DNA of 64,000 bases from Enterococcus ratti. Its GTDB lineage: Bacteria > Bacillota > Bacilli > Lactobacillales > Enterococcaceae. Positions 53,175 through 63,418 of the stretch are shown here, in pieces; positions within the stretch are counted from its first letter, which is position 1; each line of letters begins with the position of its first letter. Under the pieces are notes generated by a model. It searched no databases and was not told the DNA's origin. It worked only from the letters and a program-made list of their open reading frames with translations. Location of the stretch: NCBI RefSeq assembly GCF_001886195.1, contig NZ_JXLB01000012.1:32222-96221 (forward strand), written 5' to 3'. The position numbers were made by a program, and so were the translations under genes.

Positions 53175-54897
53175 ATGCCCAATAAAAAAATGCTGGATTA
53201 CACTAACCTAATGGAATTACACAAAAAGTATAAAAATTGGTCTTTTGTTGCAATAAGTGCAGGGTTAAAGATAGATGAAATTAAAAAAATAAGGCATGAG
53301 TATATTATCGAAAACTTAAAAAATGGCTTATCAGTAAAAGAAGTGGCTAAAAAGATTGGAATATCAAAGAACACTATTTTTAATGAAAAAGATTTATATA
53401 TCACGCGTCAATTGTTTAACGCAACGCCTAAAAAAGTGATTGCTGATGAATTGAAAATACCGTTAACAGAAATTGAGAATAAAGATTATCACTACATTAA
53501 AAGAACGATTAAAAAGAGTGTAGATAGTAGTTGTACAATTAAAAATTTAGCTCAGCATATTGGTTGTGGATGTACACCACAGGATATTATGGATCTATAT
53601 ATTTATAGAGCCTTAAAGGAAAAAAAAGTATTGGTGAGCTATCTGATGTACTTAAAATAACGGAAGACGAAATTATAGCGATTAGAAAAAAATACGCGGA
53701 AAAAATGATAAATGAAGGCTTAGAGCCAGAAAGAGCAAATAAAGAGCTAGCGAATGATTTAGCGATGGCTTTTCGTATAAAGAAAGTGGCGTGTGAATAT
53801 GAAACGCAAAGGAAAAAATATATCAGTGAAGCTAAAGAGCGACAAAAAGCGGTGAATTTGTTAGAAAAGAAAAAAAAGTTGAAAGATATCGAAGCGATTA
53901 CTGGTTTATCACAGCGACAGATCCTAGAACTTAGGTATGAGTATATCGTTAGTCAAATACTGAATGGAGTTCATCCTAGAGATATTGTAAATAAATTAAA
54001 TATTAGTTATTCCGTATACAAAAAAGCAAGAAATTTATATATTACACGTGAAATAATTAAGGGAATTTCTAAAAATGACTTAGCTGAACGGTTGAAGGTG
54101 CAGCCAGAAGTCATTGAACATAGAAAATATACATATGTTATAGAAGCATTAGAGAAAAAAGAATCCGTTGACGATGTTGCCAAGCAAGTAGGTTGTTCAA
54201 AAAATATTATTACAGATATATATATACTCCATGAAATTAAAAAAAATACCGACGTGAAGAGTCTTGCAGTTCAATTTAACTGTTCGGAAAAAAAATTTTA
54301 AATACCAGAAATCGTTATGCTATAACACAAATAGAAAAAGGAGTTCCACCAGAAATTGTTCTCAATGAATGGAAGATTGATTTAAAAACGGCTCCTGAAG
54401 TCCGAGAAGCGTGTGTTATTTATGAACTTAAAAAAAATGAGAATAGACTCAATCATTATTTACAATCGAGTAGGTCAACCTTTTACCATGAAAATAATGA
54501 GGATGTGCTTTTTTTAAAAAAATTTGGGACAGCAAAAGAAGAGTTACGAACCATCTTAACAAATTATATTGATAGGAAAAAACAAAGTGGGCAATCTCTT
54601 ACAACTATTGGACAAGATTTTGGGTTTGTAGTTAATGAACAAGGAAAGTTTATTTATAATGAAACATTAAAAAAAGTAAATAACTTTTTTGATCGAAAAA
54701 AAATATTCACTTCTTTAAAAAAAGGGGAAGAAAATAGTCGTAAACGGCCAGCAGAAACTAACGATCAACCTTTTTCAAATAAAAAACGTTTAGAATCAAT
54801 CGTGCAAAATGCTCAAAAGAAAAGTGAAGACTGTTGCTTATTTACTACAGCGAAAAAACAAAAAATAAATGAAACTGTTAGGCAGTCTGTTCTTTAA
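53175..54897 (+). pseudogene. Tandem 32-residue HTH-like repeat protein, broken by two -1 frameshifts at A8 tracts
   Basis: I do not recognise this gene. Three frames (53175-53660, 53705-54301 extended upstream, and the frame ending at 54897) join into one protein of about 574 residues if -1 shifts occur at A8 runs 53620-53627 and 54288-54295. Both have the codon context gaA AAA AAA. Residues about 13-400 are roughly twelve repeats, most of exactly 32 residues, beginning Y-I/V and patterned as helix, G/S-x-x-x-L/V-A, then a recognition-like helix; examples are YIVSQILNGVHPRDIVNKL and YITREIIKGISKNDLAERL. The last 70 residues are basic and include KRPAETNDQPFSNKKR. AAAGGA precedes the start. 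It stands between whiA and a convergent dsbA-like gene. DNA or RNA binding is inferred. Confidence 0.6.
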
Positions 54898-55066
54898 CTA
54901 CAACAAATATTGTTTTCAGAGGCTGGCTACTGATAGATTAATTGTTTGAAAAAGATCATACTTTATCAAAAAGTCGAGAATACTAGCGACTTTAGTCGTG
55001 TAGAGGGATCGGTTTCGTTAACCGACCGATAAAATTTTTAAGAGATACCGACAAAAGAATAGGCAA

Positions 55067-55099
55067 TAAAAAAGACGCTTCTCAAAAAATGAGAAGCGT
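55067..55099 (-). terminator. Terminator of the DsbA-like gene
   Basis: On the minus strand ACGCTTCTCA pairs with TGAGAAGCGT, followed by TTTTTT. Confidence 0.85.
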
Positions 55100-55109
55100 T
55101 AGCACAAAG

Positions 55110-55628
55110 CTACTCCTTGATATAGCTCAATAGTTCTGCTTCTTGAATGGACTCATCAAAGATATTTCCATTTAGAATAATTGTAGGGACAAAACGAATA
55201 ATGGCTTCATTGGCTTCATCAATGATTTTTTGAAAAATTTGTGAATCTTTCTGCAAAGATAAACCTAGTTCATTAGTGGCGTAAGATGCCACTTCTGTTA
55301 AGCTTAAGTTTTTCCATTCATCTTGAGAATCAAAAATTTTTTTAATTTCTGCTAATGCTTTTTCACCGTTTGTTATAGTGATATGGTGATGCATGACATT
55401 TCCGCGCTGCAAACTTGCTTTTTCTTTATCAAAAAGTTTAATGACTCGTTGCACTTGCCCTTTTTTTACTGCATTTTCCAATAAATCATATGATTCATTG
55501 AACCATTGACGGCAATAGGGACAAGCTACATTAATAAATTCCGCCATTTTTTTTTGCGCATTCATATTTCCATAAAGGATGCCTGTCACCGTATTAATTT
55601 TTTCTGCTTTAATGATTGATCGATCCAT
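55110..55628 (-). CDS. DsbA-family thioredoxin-like protein
   Basis: The 172-residue protein has the thioredoxin-fold active site CPYC at residues 36-39 and the cis-Pro region FVPTIILNGN near residue 148. The helical insertion between them fits the DsbA family. There is no signal peptide or lipobox, so it is probably cytoplasmic and may reduce or isomerise disulfides or respond to oxidative stress. It is convergent with the repeat gene and divergent from the oxidoreductase gene, with which it could share redox-related control, although nothing in the sequence proves that. Confidence 0.8.
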   Translation of the reverse strand: MDRSIIKAEKINTVTGILYGNMNAQKKMAEFINVACPYCRQWFNESYDLLENAVKKGQVQRVIKLFDKEKASLQRGNVMHHHITITNGEKALAEIKKIFDSQDEWKNLSLTEVASYATNELGLSLQKDSQIFQKIIDEANEAIIRFVPTIILNGNIFDESIQEAELLSYIKE

Positions 55629-55765
55629 TGATAAACACCTCTTTTTAATGATTGTACTCGTTTTTTTGAGAAAAACCTAGTTTTTTGTTTATAAACGTCA
55701 AGTAATTTTTCTTAATCAAGTGTTAGTTTTATACAAAATAAGTAGGTTTTCTACTATTTTTACGC

Positions 55766-55771
55766 TATAAT
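55766..55771 (+). promoter_or_regulatory. -10 element upstream of nifJ
   Basis: A perfect TATAAT 42 bases before the nifJ start. No clear -35. Confidence 0.4.
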
Positions 55772-55812
55772 GAAAAAGATATTTGAGAGAATTTTAGCAA
55801 GGATGATGATAA

Positions 55813-58800
55813 ATGCGAAAAATGAAAACAATGGATGGTAATACAGCCGCTGCTTATATTTCTTACGCTTTTACTGAGCTTGCTGCTATTTATCCAATTA
55901 CACCTAGTTCACCGATGGCAGAGCTAATAGATAAATGGGCAGCAAATGGGAAAAAAAATTTATTTGGTCAACCAGTAAAAGTTGTAGAAATGCAATCTGA
56001 AGCAGGCGCTGCAGGAGTTGTACACGGTGCTTTAAAAACCGGTGCATTAACGACGACTTATACTGCTTCTCAAGGATTGCTTTTGATGATTCCAAATATG
56101 TATAAGATAGCTGGGGAATTGTTACCGAGTGTCTTTCATGTTGCAAGCAGAGCAGTGACAACTAATGCATTGAATATCTTCGGTGATCATGGTGACGTGA
56201 TGGCAGCAAGACAAACTGGTTTTGTGATGTTAGCACAAAGTAGCGTCCAAGAGGTAATGGATCTTGCACCTGTGGCACATCTAGCTTCCATTGAGGCAGA
56301 GCTCCCTTTTTTAAATTTTTTTGATGGCTTTCGAACGAGCCATGAAATCCAAAAAATTGAAGTATTGGAATATGAAAAATTGGCTCCTTTAATTAATCAA
56401 GAAAAATTGGCTTCTTTTAGAAAAAGAGGGATGAATCCGAATCATCCTACTGTTAGTGGAACCAATCAAAATCCTGATATTCATTTTCAACAAAGAGAAA
56501 CCATTAATTCATATTACGAAAGGCTGCCAAAGATTGTTCAAAAATATATGAAAAAAATAAATAAACTGCGAGGAACGTCTTATGATCTTGTTACTTATTA
56601 TGGTGCACCTGATGCAACAGAAGTAATCGTATCGATGGGGTCTGTGGCACAGACAATTGAGCAGACTGTTGATTATTTAAATGATAACGGTCAAAAAGTA
56701 GGTTTTTTGAATATTCATCTTTACCGACCATTTCCAGTGGAGAATTTACTTCAAAAATTACCTTTAACCACTAAAGCTGTTGCTGTGCTGGATCGAAGTA
56801 AAGAACCCGGTGCTGGAGGCGAGCCACTTCTTTTAGATGTTCAAAGTGTACTTTATGATTCAACGATTCGGCCTAAAGTCATTGGAGGACGCTATGGATT
56901 AGGATCAAAAGATGTTACGCCAGATCAAATTGTTTCTGTTTTTGACGAATTGAAAAAAAATGAAATGACAATGAAAAGACGTTTTACAATAGGAATTGTA
57001 GATGATATTACGCATCAGTCTCTTGAAAAACGGTCGATGTTGGATTTGACTAGTTCCGATACGTATCAAGCAAAGTTTTGGGGGTTTGGTTCAGATGGAA
57101 CAGTCGGCGCCAACAAATCGACTATTAAGATTATTGGGAATCACACGGAAAAATATGTACAGGGCTATTTTTACTATGATTCAAAAAAATCGGGTGGTTT
57201 AACGGTTTCTCATCTACGTTTTGGTGATACACCGATTCGTTCAACATATTTAGTTGAACATGCTGACTTTATTGCATGCCATACCCCAGCTTATTTACAT
57301 CGTTATGATTTGGTAAAGGGATTAAAAAAAGGAGGAACCTTTTTATTAAATACTTTATGGACAAAACGACAATTGGAAACTCATCTGCCGATACGTTTAA
57401 AAAAATATTTAGCGGAAAATGAGATTCAATTTTATACAATAAATGCTATGCAGCTAGCTCAAGAAATTGGTTTAGGGCGTCGCATTAACACGGCTATGCA
57501 GACAGCCTTTTTTAAATTGGCTAATATTCTTCCAATCGAAGAGATTGTGCCTCTTTTAAAAGCAGAAGCATTGAAAAATTATGGGCATAAATCAATGAAA
57601 ATTGTTGAAAAAAATAGACAAGCCATTGATCGCACTCTTGAATTGCTTCATAAAGTGGAAGTGCCAGAACATTGGCGAATGTTAAAAGTTCCTGAAAAAA
57701 AAGATCAGTCGCTCTCACGTTATGTTCGAGAGATCTTAGAGCCGATAAATGCACAAGAAGGAAATGATTTGTCTGTAGGTATGTTGGTTGCTAATCAGAT
57801 GACTACTGGTGAAATGCCGCTTGGCACAGCGGCACTAGAAAAACGTGGGATTGCGTTAGAAGTGCCTGAATGGCTGAGTGATCGTTGTACGATGTGCAAT
57901 GCGTGCGCATTTGTTTGCCCTCATGCAGCTATCCGTCCATTTTTAGCAGATGAAAAAGAAATGAGCGAGGCTCCGGAAGGATTTATTGTTCGAACAATGA
58001 GAGGCTTGGATGGTTTGAACTATCGGATTCAAGTTTCGGTTGAAGATTGCACGGGCTGTGGGTTATGTGTCGAAGCCTGTCCAGCAAAGGGGAAAGCTTT
58101 GATGATGAAACCATATGAAGAGCAAAAAAAACAAGCAAGAAATTGGGCGTTTGCTATGACATTAAAACAAAAAGAAAACCCGGTTAAAGGGAAAAATACG
58201 GTCTTGTCTACGCAATTCAAACAACCGCTGCTCGAATTTTCAGGCGCTTGTTCTGGTTGTGGAGAGACACCGTATGTGAAATTATTGACCCAAATGTTTG
58301 GAGAACGTTTAATGATTGCTAATGCAACAGGATGTTCTTCTATTTGGGGTGGTGCTTCACCTGCATCGCCTTTTACGACGAATGCTTGTGGAAAAGGACC
58401 AGCTTGGTCTAATTCCTTATTAGAAGATAATGCAGAGTTTGGTTATGGGATGCTGTTAGCTGCTCAAACCCGTCGGGAAGCTTTGGCAAAAGCGATTAGT
58501 GAAATCATGCCGAAAGTTTCAAAAGAGTTAAGGATAGTAATGAAAGATTGGCTCACCCATTTATTTGACAGTGAAGGAACACAACAACGGGCGGAAAAAC
58601 TTCAATTTGCAATACAAACAGAAAAAAAACAAGTTCCTGAATTGGAGAAGATTCTTCAGGAAAAAGACCTTTTTGTCAAGAACAGTCAATGGCTTATTGG
58701 TGGAGATGGCTGGGCTTATGATATTGGGTTTGGCGGAATTGATCATGTATTAGCCAGTGGAGCAGATATTAATATTCTTGTGATGGATAATGAAGTGTAT

Positions 58801-59490
58801 TCGAATACAGGAGGACAAACGTCTAAGGCGACCCCAACTTCAGCAATTGCTAAGTTTTCTGCCAGTGGAAAATATGCCTCGAAAAAAGACCTAGGAATGA
58901 TGGCTATTACTTACGGCAATGTCTATGTTGCTCAAATTGCTTCTGGAGCAAATCAAATGCAGACAATCAAAGCGTTTGAAGAAGCGGAGAAATATCCCGG
59001 TCCTTCATTGATCATTGCTTATACGCCTTGCATTACTCATGGACTGTTTGGCGGAATGAAAGAATCCATTAAAGAAGCACAAGAAGCCGTTTCTTCTGGG
59101 TACTGGTCACTTTATCGTTACCATCCTGAATTGGCTGAAAAAAATAAGGTTCCTATGTCGTTAGATTATAAAAAGCCAGATTTTTCAACCATGCCGGATT
59201 TCATGCGAAAACAAGTTCGCTTTTCATCATTGGAAAATACGAATCCTCAAATGGCAGAAAAATTATTTAAAAAAACTGTACATGATGCAAAAACACGTTT
59301 TTATAAATATGCTTTGTTAGCCGGACAGTTGGATAAAATCAAAGCGAAACTAGAGCCGAAACTAAAAGAGGAAAATGCAACGCAACTGAAAAAAGAGCAA
59401 AACAATGCCGAAGATGTGACAATCAGAAGGGCGAGAAGAGCAGAGCGTGATAAAAGAGGTAAAGCACAATTAAGAAATGATTTGGAATAA
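55813..59490 (+). CDS. nifJ: Pyruvate:ferredoxin (flavodoxin) oxidoreductase
   Basis: The 1225-residue single-chain enzyme oxidises pyruvate to acetyl-CoA and CO2, passing electrons to ferredoxin or flavodoxin. Domains in order are the pyrimidine-binding domain (AAYISYAFTELAAIYPITPSSPMAE), a transketolase C-like domain, the gamma domain, a 2x[4Fe-4S] ferredoxin insert (CTMCNACAFVCP near residue 695, CTGCGLCVEACP near 752) and the TPP domain with CSGCGE, GDGWAYDIGFGG and MDNEVYSNTGGQTSK. It is complete, with a basic, Lys-rich tail of about 45 residues beyond the usual end. The upstream ribosome site AAGGATG is modest. No ferredoxin or flavodoxin gene is adjacent. Confidence 0.95.
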   Translation: MRKMKTMDGNTAAAYISYAFTELAAIYPITPSSPMAELIDKWAANGKKNLFGQPVKVVEMQSEAGAAGVVHGALKTGALTTTYTASQGLLLMIPNMYKIAGELLPSVFHVASRAVTTNALNIFGDHGDVMAARQTGFVMLAQSSVQEVMDLAPVAHLASIEAELPFLNFFDGFRTSHEIQKIEVLEYEKLAPLINQEKLASFRKRGMNPNHPTVSGTNQNPDIHFQQRETINSYYERLPKIVQKYMKKINKLRGTSYDLVTYYGAPDATEVIVSMGSVAQTIEQTVDYLNDNGQKVGFLNIHLYRPFPVENLLQKLPLTTKAVAVLDRSKEPGAGGEPLLLDVQSVLYDSTIRPKVIGGRYGLGSKDVTPDQIVSVFDELKKNEMTMKRRFTIGIVDDITHQSLEKRSMLDLTSSDTYQAKFWGFGSDGTVGANKSTIKIIGNHTEKYVQGYFYYDSKKSGGLTVSHLRFGDTPIRSTYLVEHADFIACHTPAYLHRYDLVKGLKKGGTFLLNTLWTKRQLETHLPIRLKKYLAENEIQFYTINAMQLAQEIGLGRRINTAMQTAFFKLANILPIEEIVPLLKAEALKNYGHKSMKIVEKNRQAIDRTLELLHKVEVPEHWRMLKVPEKKDQSLSRYVREILEPINAQEGNDLSVGMLVANQMTTGEMPLGTAALEKRGIALEVPEWLSDRCTMCNACAFVCPHAAIRPFLADEKEMSEAPEGFIVRTMRGLDGLNYRIQVSVEDCTGCGLCVEACPAKGKALMMKPYEEQKKQARNWAFAMTLKQKENPVKGKNTVLSTQFKQPLLEFSGACSGCGETPYVKLLTQMFGERLMIANATGCSSIWGGASPASPFTTNACGKGPAWSNSLLEDNAEFGYGMLLAAQTRREALAKAISEIMPKVSKELRIVMKDWLTHLFDSEGTQQRAEKLQFAIQTEKKQVPELEKILQEKDLFVKNSQWLIGGDGWAYDIGFGGIDHVLASGADINILVMDNEVYSNTGGQTSKATPTSAIAKFSASGKYASKKDLGMMAITYGNVYVAQIASGANQMQTIKAFEEAEKYPGPSLIIAYTPCITHGLFGGMKESIKEAQEAVSSGYWSLYRYHPELAEKNKVPMSLDYKKPDFSTMPDFMRKQVRFSSLENTNPQMAEKLFKKTVHDAKTRFYKYALLAGQLDKIKAKLEPKLKEENATQLKKEQNNAEDVTIRRARRAERDKRGKAQLRNDLE

Positions 59491-59645
59491 GAAATATTTT
59501 AGTGTCAAAAAGACAAGAGGCGTACACTTTATCAAAAAACAGTTATCAGAGTGAGAAAATTAGTTAATTTATGTAATTTTTCTTGAAAAAATCTAGTATT
59601 TATATGAAAAAAGACAGGTAGAGTTGTCTCTTATTTCTAAACATA

Positions 59646-59654
59646 TGATATACT
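59646..59654 (+). promoter_or_regulatory. Extended -10 promoter of cdaA-cdaR-glmM
   Basis: TGATATACT lies 36 bases before the chosen cdaA start, with TTGTCT 19 bases further upstream. It supports the shorter cdaA start. Confidence 0.5.
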
Positions 59655-59689
59655 TAGAAGGAAATCTCAAAAGAGAAGAGAGGCTTTTT

Positions 59690-60577
59690 ATGTCATTTCA
59701 AATCGGGGAACTTTTTAATTTAAATTATTGGCAGAAAATGTTTTCCGGTGACTTTTTCTCTCTGAATTTTTTGGTAAACATACTGGATATTTTGGTAGTA
59801 TGGTATTTGGTTTATAAACTGATCCAGCTACTGAGAGGGACGAAAGCAATCCAATTACTTAAAGGGGTTGCAATCTTTATTGTCATAAGGATTGGTGCTG
59901 AGCTTGTTGGACTGCATACGTTATCCTGGTTGATGAATCAAGTGATCACTTATGGGGTTATTGCAGCGATTGTGATTTTTCAACCAGAGATCCGACGCGG
60001 ACTAGAACATCTAGGCAGAAGTTCGCTTTTTAAACAAACAAAAAGTGAACAGCAAGAAGACGAGAAGATGATTTTGTCTTTTGATAAAGCCATTCAATAT
60101 ATGTCTAAGCGTAAAATTGGTGCATTGATTACTATTGAACGCCATACCGGTTTAGATGAATATATTGAAACAGGAATTGCACTTGATGCAGATATAACTG
60201 GTGAGCTGCTTATCAATATTTTCATTCCTAATACGCCGCTTCATGATGGTGCGGTGATTGTGAAAAATGGAAAAATTGCCGTTGCAAGTGCTTATTTGCC
60301 TTTATCAGAAAGTATGTTGATTCCAAAAGAGTTTGGAACTCGTCACCGAGCAGCTGTCGGTATTAGTGAGGTCAGCGATGCCGTCACTATTGTTGTTTCA
60401 GAAGAAACAGGAGATGTAAGTATTACATTGGATAATCAATTGATACCCGGATTATCTCAAGACGAATATTTAGCAATTTTACGAAAACAGTTAATTGCAA
60501 AAGAAAAAAATAAAACGAAAAAGAGTGGGCTTCAATCTTTCTTGGACGCGATGACTAAGGGAGGGGATCGGAAATGA
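59690..60577 (+). CDS. cdaA: Diadenylate cyclase CdaA
   Basis: The 295-residue membrane enzyme makes cyclic di-AMP from two ATP. Three transmembrane segments occupy about residues 20-100, and the DAC domain shows TPLHDGAVIV (DGA motif) and GTRHRAAVG (RHR motif). c-di-AMP controls potassium and osmolyte transport. ATG 59690 has AGAGAGG upstream; the longer frame to 59624 covers the promoter. The stop overlaps cdaR by four bases. Confidence 0.95.
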   Translation: MSFQIGELFNLNYWQKMFSGDFFSLNFLVNILDILVVWYLVYKLIQLLRGTKAIQLLKGVAIFIVIRIGAELVGLHTLSWLMNQVITYGVIAAIVIFQPEIRRGLEHLGRSSLFKQTKSEQQEDEKMILSFDKAIQYMSKRKIGALITIERHTGLDEYIETGIALDADITGELLINIFIPNTPLHDGAVIVKNGKIAVASAYLPLSESMLIPKEFGTRHRAAVGISEVSDAVTIVVSEETGDVSITLDNQLIPGLSQDEYLAILRKQLIAKEKNKTKKSGLQSFLDAMTKGGDRK

Positions 60578-61713
60578 TCTCAAAAGAAAAACGTACAAGT
60601 ATTTTGTACGGATTTGTTGCATTACTATTTAGTATCGTCCTTTATTTCAATGCAAATGGTCAAACGATGCAAAGTACACTCTCTGGAAATGAGTCTTATA
60701 CTCAGAATGCTTCAAATGTTTCAATAAAACTCTTATATGATACAAATAGATACTATATACATGGTTATGAAAGCACGACTACCGTTAAGTTGACTAGCGC
60801 AAATCGTGTTCAATTAATTGCTGAAGCAAATGAAGATACTCGGACTTTTAAAGTAACGGCTGATCTGACCGATTTAGGCGAAGGAACACATGAAGTGCCG
60901 CTGAAAATAAAGAACTTAAGCAGTGCAGTTACTGCGAAGTTGCAACCTGAGACGATCACGGTTACAATTGAAAAGAAAGTGACAAAAAAATTTGATGTAA
61001 AGGCGATTTTGCCATCAGAAACAACGTTGTCAGGGTATAGTTTAACTGAAACGGCTGTAAACCCAAGCACGGTGACGGTTACTACTGGTGATAAAACGCT
61101 AGCCGAAATCCGACAGGTTGTAGCGAAAGTTACTCCTTCTATGATGACGGATGACGGAATTAATCATGTGATTTCTGTTCAAGCATTTAATCAAGCAGGA
61201 GAAGCGTTGAGTATTGTTTCTGATCCCGCTCAAGTGAAGGTCACAGCTGATGCGATTAAACCATCAAAATCTGTTCGACTTTATGGAACGCAGCAAGGAA
61301 CAAGTGCAGGCGTAAAAAATTATGATTTTAAATTTTCAGACTTGGAGGCTGAAATCACAGGTACAAAGGAACAGCTTGCTAAAATTGGTGATAGTTTTCC
61401 TGTTCCCATTGATGTGACGGGAATTACTCGCCGAGTGACTAGAACGATTGAAATTCCAGTTGAAGAAGGGGTGAAAATAGTTCCAAAAGCAATTAGAGTA
61501 GAAATAACGCCGATAATAGAAACATCAAATAATAGTTCTTCTACTCGTTCAAGTTCAAGCAGTGTTGAATCAAATTCAAGTGTATCAACAACAATTTCGA
61601 CGACTTCACTTTCGACTACACAAACAGAAAAACAGTCTTCTGATAGTGTAGATTCGAGTGAATTCACCGTGGAAAGTACACAAATAACTCAAACGAGTTC
61701 CTCGGAAAATTAA
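60574..61713 (+). CDS. cdaR: CdaA regulator CdaR (YbbR-domain protein)
   Basis: The 379-residue protein has one N-terminal membrane anchor (TSILYGFVALLFSIVLYF, residues 8-25) and an extracellular part with about three YbbR repeats. It binds and modulates CdaA. The last 55 or so residues are a low-complexity Ser/Thr tail. The start overlaps the cdaA stop, and glmM follows after 23 bases, giving the conserved cdaA-cdaR-glmM operon. Confidence 0.92.
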   Translation: MISKEKRTSILYGFVALLFSIVLYFNANGQTMQSTLSGNESYTQNASNVSIKLLYDTNRYYIHGYESTTTVKLTSANRVQLIAEANEDTRTFKVTADLTDLGEGTHEVPLKIKNLSSAVTAKLQPETITVTIEKKVTKKFDVKAILPSETTLSGYSLTETAVNPSTVTVTTGDKTLAEIRQVVAKVTPSMMTDDGINHVISVQAFNQAGEALSIVSDPAQVKVTADAIKPSKSVRLYGTQQGTSAGVKNYDFKFSDLEAEITGTKEQLAKIGDSFPVPIDVTGITRRVTRTIEIPVEEGVKIVPKAIRVEITPIIETSNNSSSTRSSSSSVESNSSVSTTISTTSLSTTQTEKQSSDSVDSSEFTVESTQITQTSSSEN

Positions 61714-61736
61714 GTTAAAGGAGTAAATTTACAATT

Positions 61737-63092
61737 ATGGGTAAATATTTTGGAACGGATGGTGTCCGCGGCGAAGCCAATAAAGAACTGACACCAGAAT
61801 TAGCGTTTAAGCTAGGTAGATGCGGTGGTTATGTCTTAAGCCAGCACGAGACAGAAGGAAAACGACCACGTGTGTTAGTTGGTCGTGATACAAGAATTTC
61901 AGGGCAAATGTTAGAAGAAGCCTTAATTTCTGGATTATTGTCTGTGGGCATTGAGGTGTTTCAACTTGGTGTCATTTCCACCCCAGGAGTTGCTTATTTA
62001 ACGAGGCTGCAAAAAGCCAGTGCTGGTGTCATGATTTCTGCTTCTCATAATCCCGCTCAAGATAATGGGATTAAATTTTTTGGTGCAGATGGATTTAAAT
62101 TGGTGGATGAGCAAGAATTGGAAATTGAAGCGTTGCTGGATGCAAAAGTAGACGAATTGCCTAGACCTTCTGCGCAGGGATTAGGAACTGTGGAAGAGTT
62201 TCCAGAAGGATTATTGAAGTATTCACAGTTTTTAGTTCAAACTATTAACGGTGATTTATCTGGATTAACTGTTTGCGTGGATGCTGCAAATGGGGCGACT
62301 ACAACTTCTGTTAACCGTTTGTTTGCCGATTTAGAAACTGATTTTTATACCATGGGGACTAGCCCGAATGGCTTAAATATCAATGATGGAGTTGGCTCCA
62401 CGCATCCTGAAAAATTAGCTGAAATGGTTGTTGAAAAAGGAGCAGATGTTGGTTTAGCTTTTGACGGTGATGGTGATCGAGTGATTGCAGTAGATGAACT
62501 TGGAAATATTGTTGATGGCGATAAGATTATGTTTATTTGTGCAAAACATCTTTCTCAAAAGAATCGTTTGAAAAAGGATACGATTGTAACTACCGTGATG
62601 AGTAATCTTGGGTTTCACAAAGCGGTGGAAGCTATTGGGTTAAAAGATGTCGTTACACAAGTTGGCGACCGCTACGTTGTAGAAGAAATGCGTAAAAACG
62701 ACTATAATTTTGGTGGAGAGCAATCGGGGCATATGATTTTTCTTGACTTTAATACGACGGGAGATGGAATGCTTTCAGGTATTCAACTGTTAAATATCAT
62801 GAAACAAACAGGGAAAAAATTATCTGAATTGGCTGCCGAAGTAACGATCTACCCTCAAAAACTTGTAAATATTCGTGTAAGTGATAAAAATGGTGCAATG
62901 CAAGTTCCTGCGATCAAAAAAATCATTGAGGAGACAGAAGCTGAAATGGCCGGTGAAGGAAGAATCTTAGTTCGTCCTTCTGGCACGGAACCGTTGCTAC
63001 GCGTAATGGCAGAAGCGCCGACTGATGAAAAAGTGACTTATTATGTCGATAAAATTGCTGCCGTCATCAAAGAAGAAATTGGCTTTGAGTAA
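61737..63092 (+). CDS. glmM: Phosphoglucosamine mutase
   Basis: The 451-residue enzyme converts glucosamine-6-phosphate to glucosamine-1-phosphate for UDP-GlcNAc. The active-site Ser is S103 in [13 protein letters not shown], the Mg loop is FDGDGDR, and GEQSGH and [10 protein letters not shown] bind sugar and phosphate. GlmM is known to interact with CdaA and restrain its activity in other Firmicutes. AAAGGAG precedes the ATG. Confidence 0.97.
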   Translation: MGKYFGTDGVRGEANKELTPELAFKLGRCGGYVLSQHETEGKRPRVLVGRDTRISGQMLEEALISGLLSVGIEVFQLGVISTPGVAYLTRLQKASAGVMISASHNPAQDNGIKFFGADGFKLVDEQELEIEALLDAKVDELPRPSAQGLGTVEEFPEGLLKYSQFLVQTINGDLSGLTVCVDAANGATTTSVNRLFADLETDFYTMGTSPNGLNINDGVGSTHPEKLAEMVVEKGADVGLAFDGDGDRVIAVDELGNIVDGDKIMFICAKHLSQKNRLKKDTIVTTVMSNLGFHKAVEAIGLKDVVTQVGDRYVVEEMRKNDYNFGGEQSGHMIFLDFNTTGDGMLSGIQLLNIMKQTGKKLSELAAEVTIYPQKLVNIRVSDKNGAMQVPAIKKIIEETEAEMAGEGRILVRPSGTEPLLRVMAEAPTDEKVTYYVDKIAAVIKEEIGFE

Positions 63093-63170
63093 GAGAAATC
63101 GATGGGAGATTCTTAGTTGAAATAAATAGTTGACTAAGAGATTTAAATTTTTTATTTTTAAAAGGAGCTG

Positions 63171-63216
63171 ACCGTTAGTTGCAAAAAAATTTTTTGCAAC
63201 TAACGGTTTTTTTATA
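63171..63216 (+). terminator. Terminator after glmM
   Basis: A perfect 18-bp stem (63171-63188 with 63191-63208 region) with an A/T core and a following T-run. The other 280 bases of the gap hold nothing recognised apart from the next ribosome site. Confidence 0.9.
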
Positions 63217-63418
63217 AAAAATGGAATAAAAAAATGAGAATTATTTTTTATGCTATGCGTCTTTCTGTATCAAATAAAGTCTTTTTTGAAAGCATGCAGT
63301 GGCTAGATGTTATGTGAAAACTTTATTTTCAAATTATAAGAAAAAAAAGTATTTTGATGAACTTATCGTGTATTAAACTTACCTTCGAAATAGCTGACAA
63401 CGGAAAGGAGTTTAAAAC

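Noticed and set aside
55000..55040. A small TCGGTT/AACCGA hairpin as terminator of the repeat gene
   Set aside because: The 6-bp stem without a clean T-run is too weak to call.
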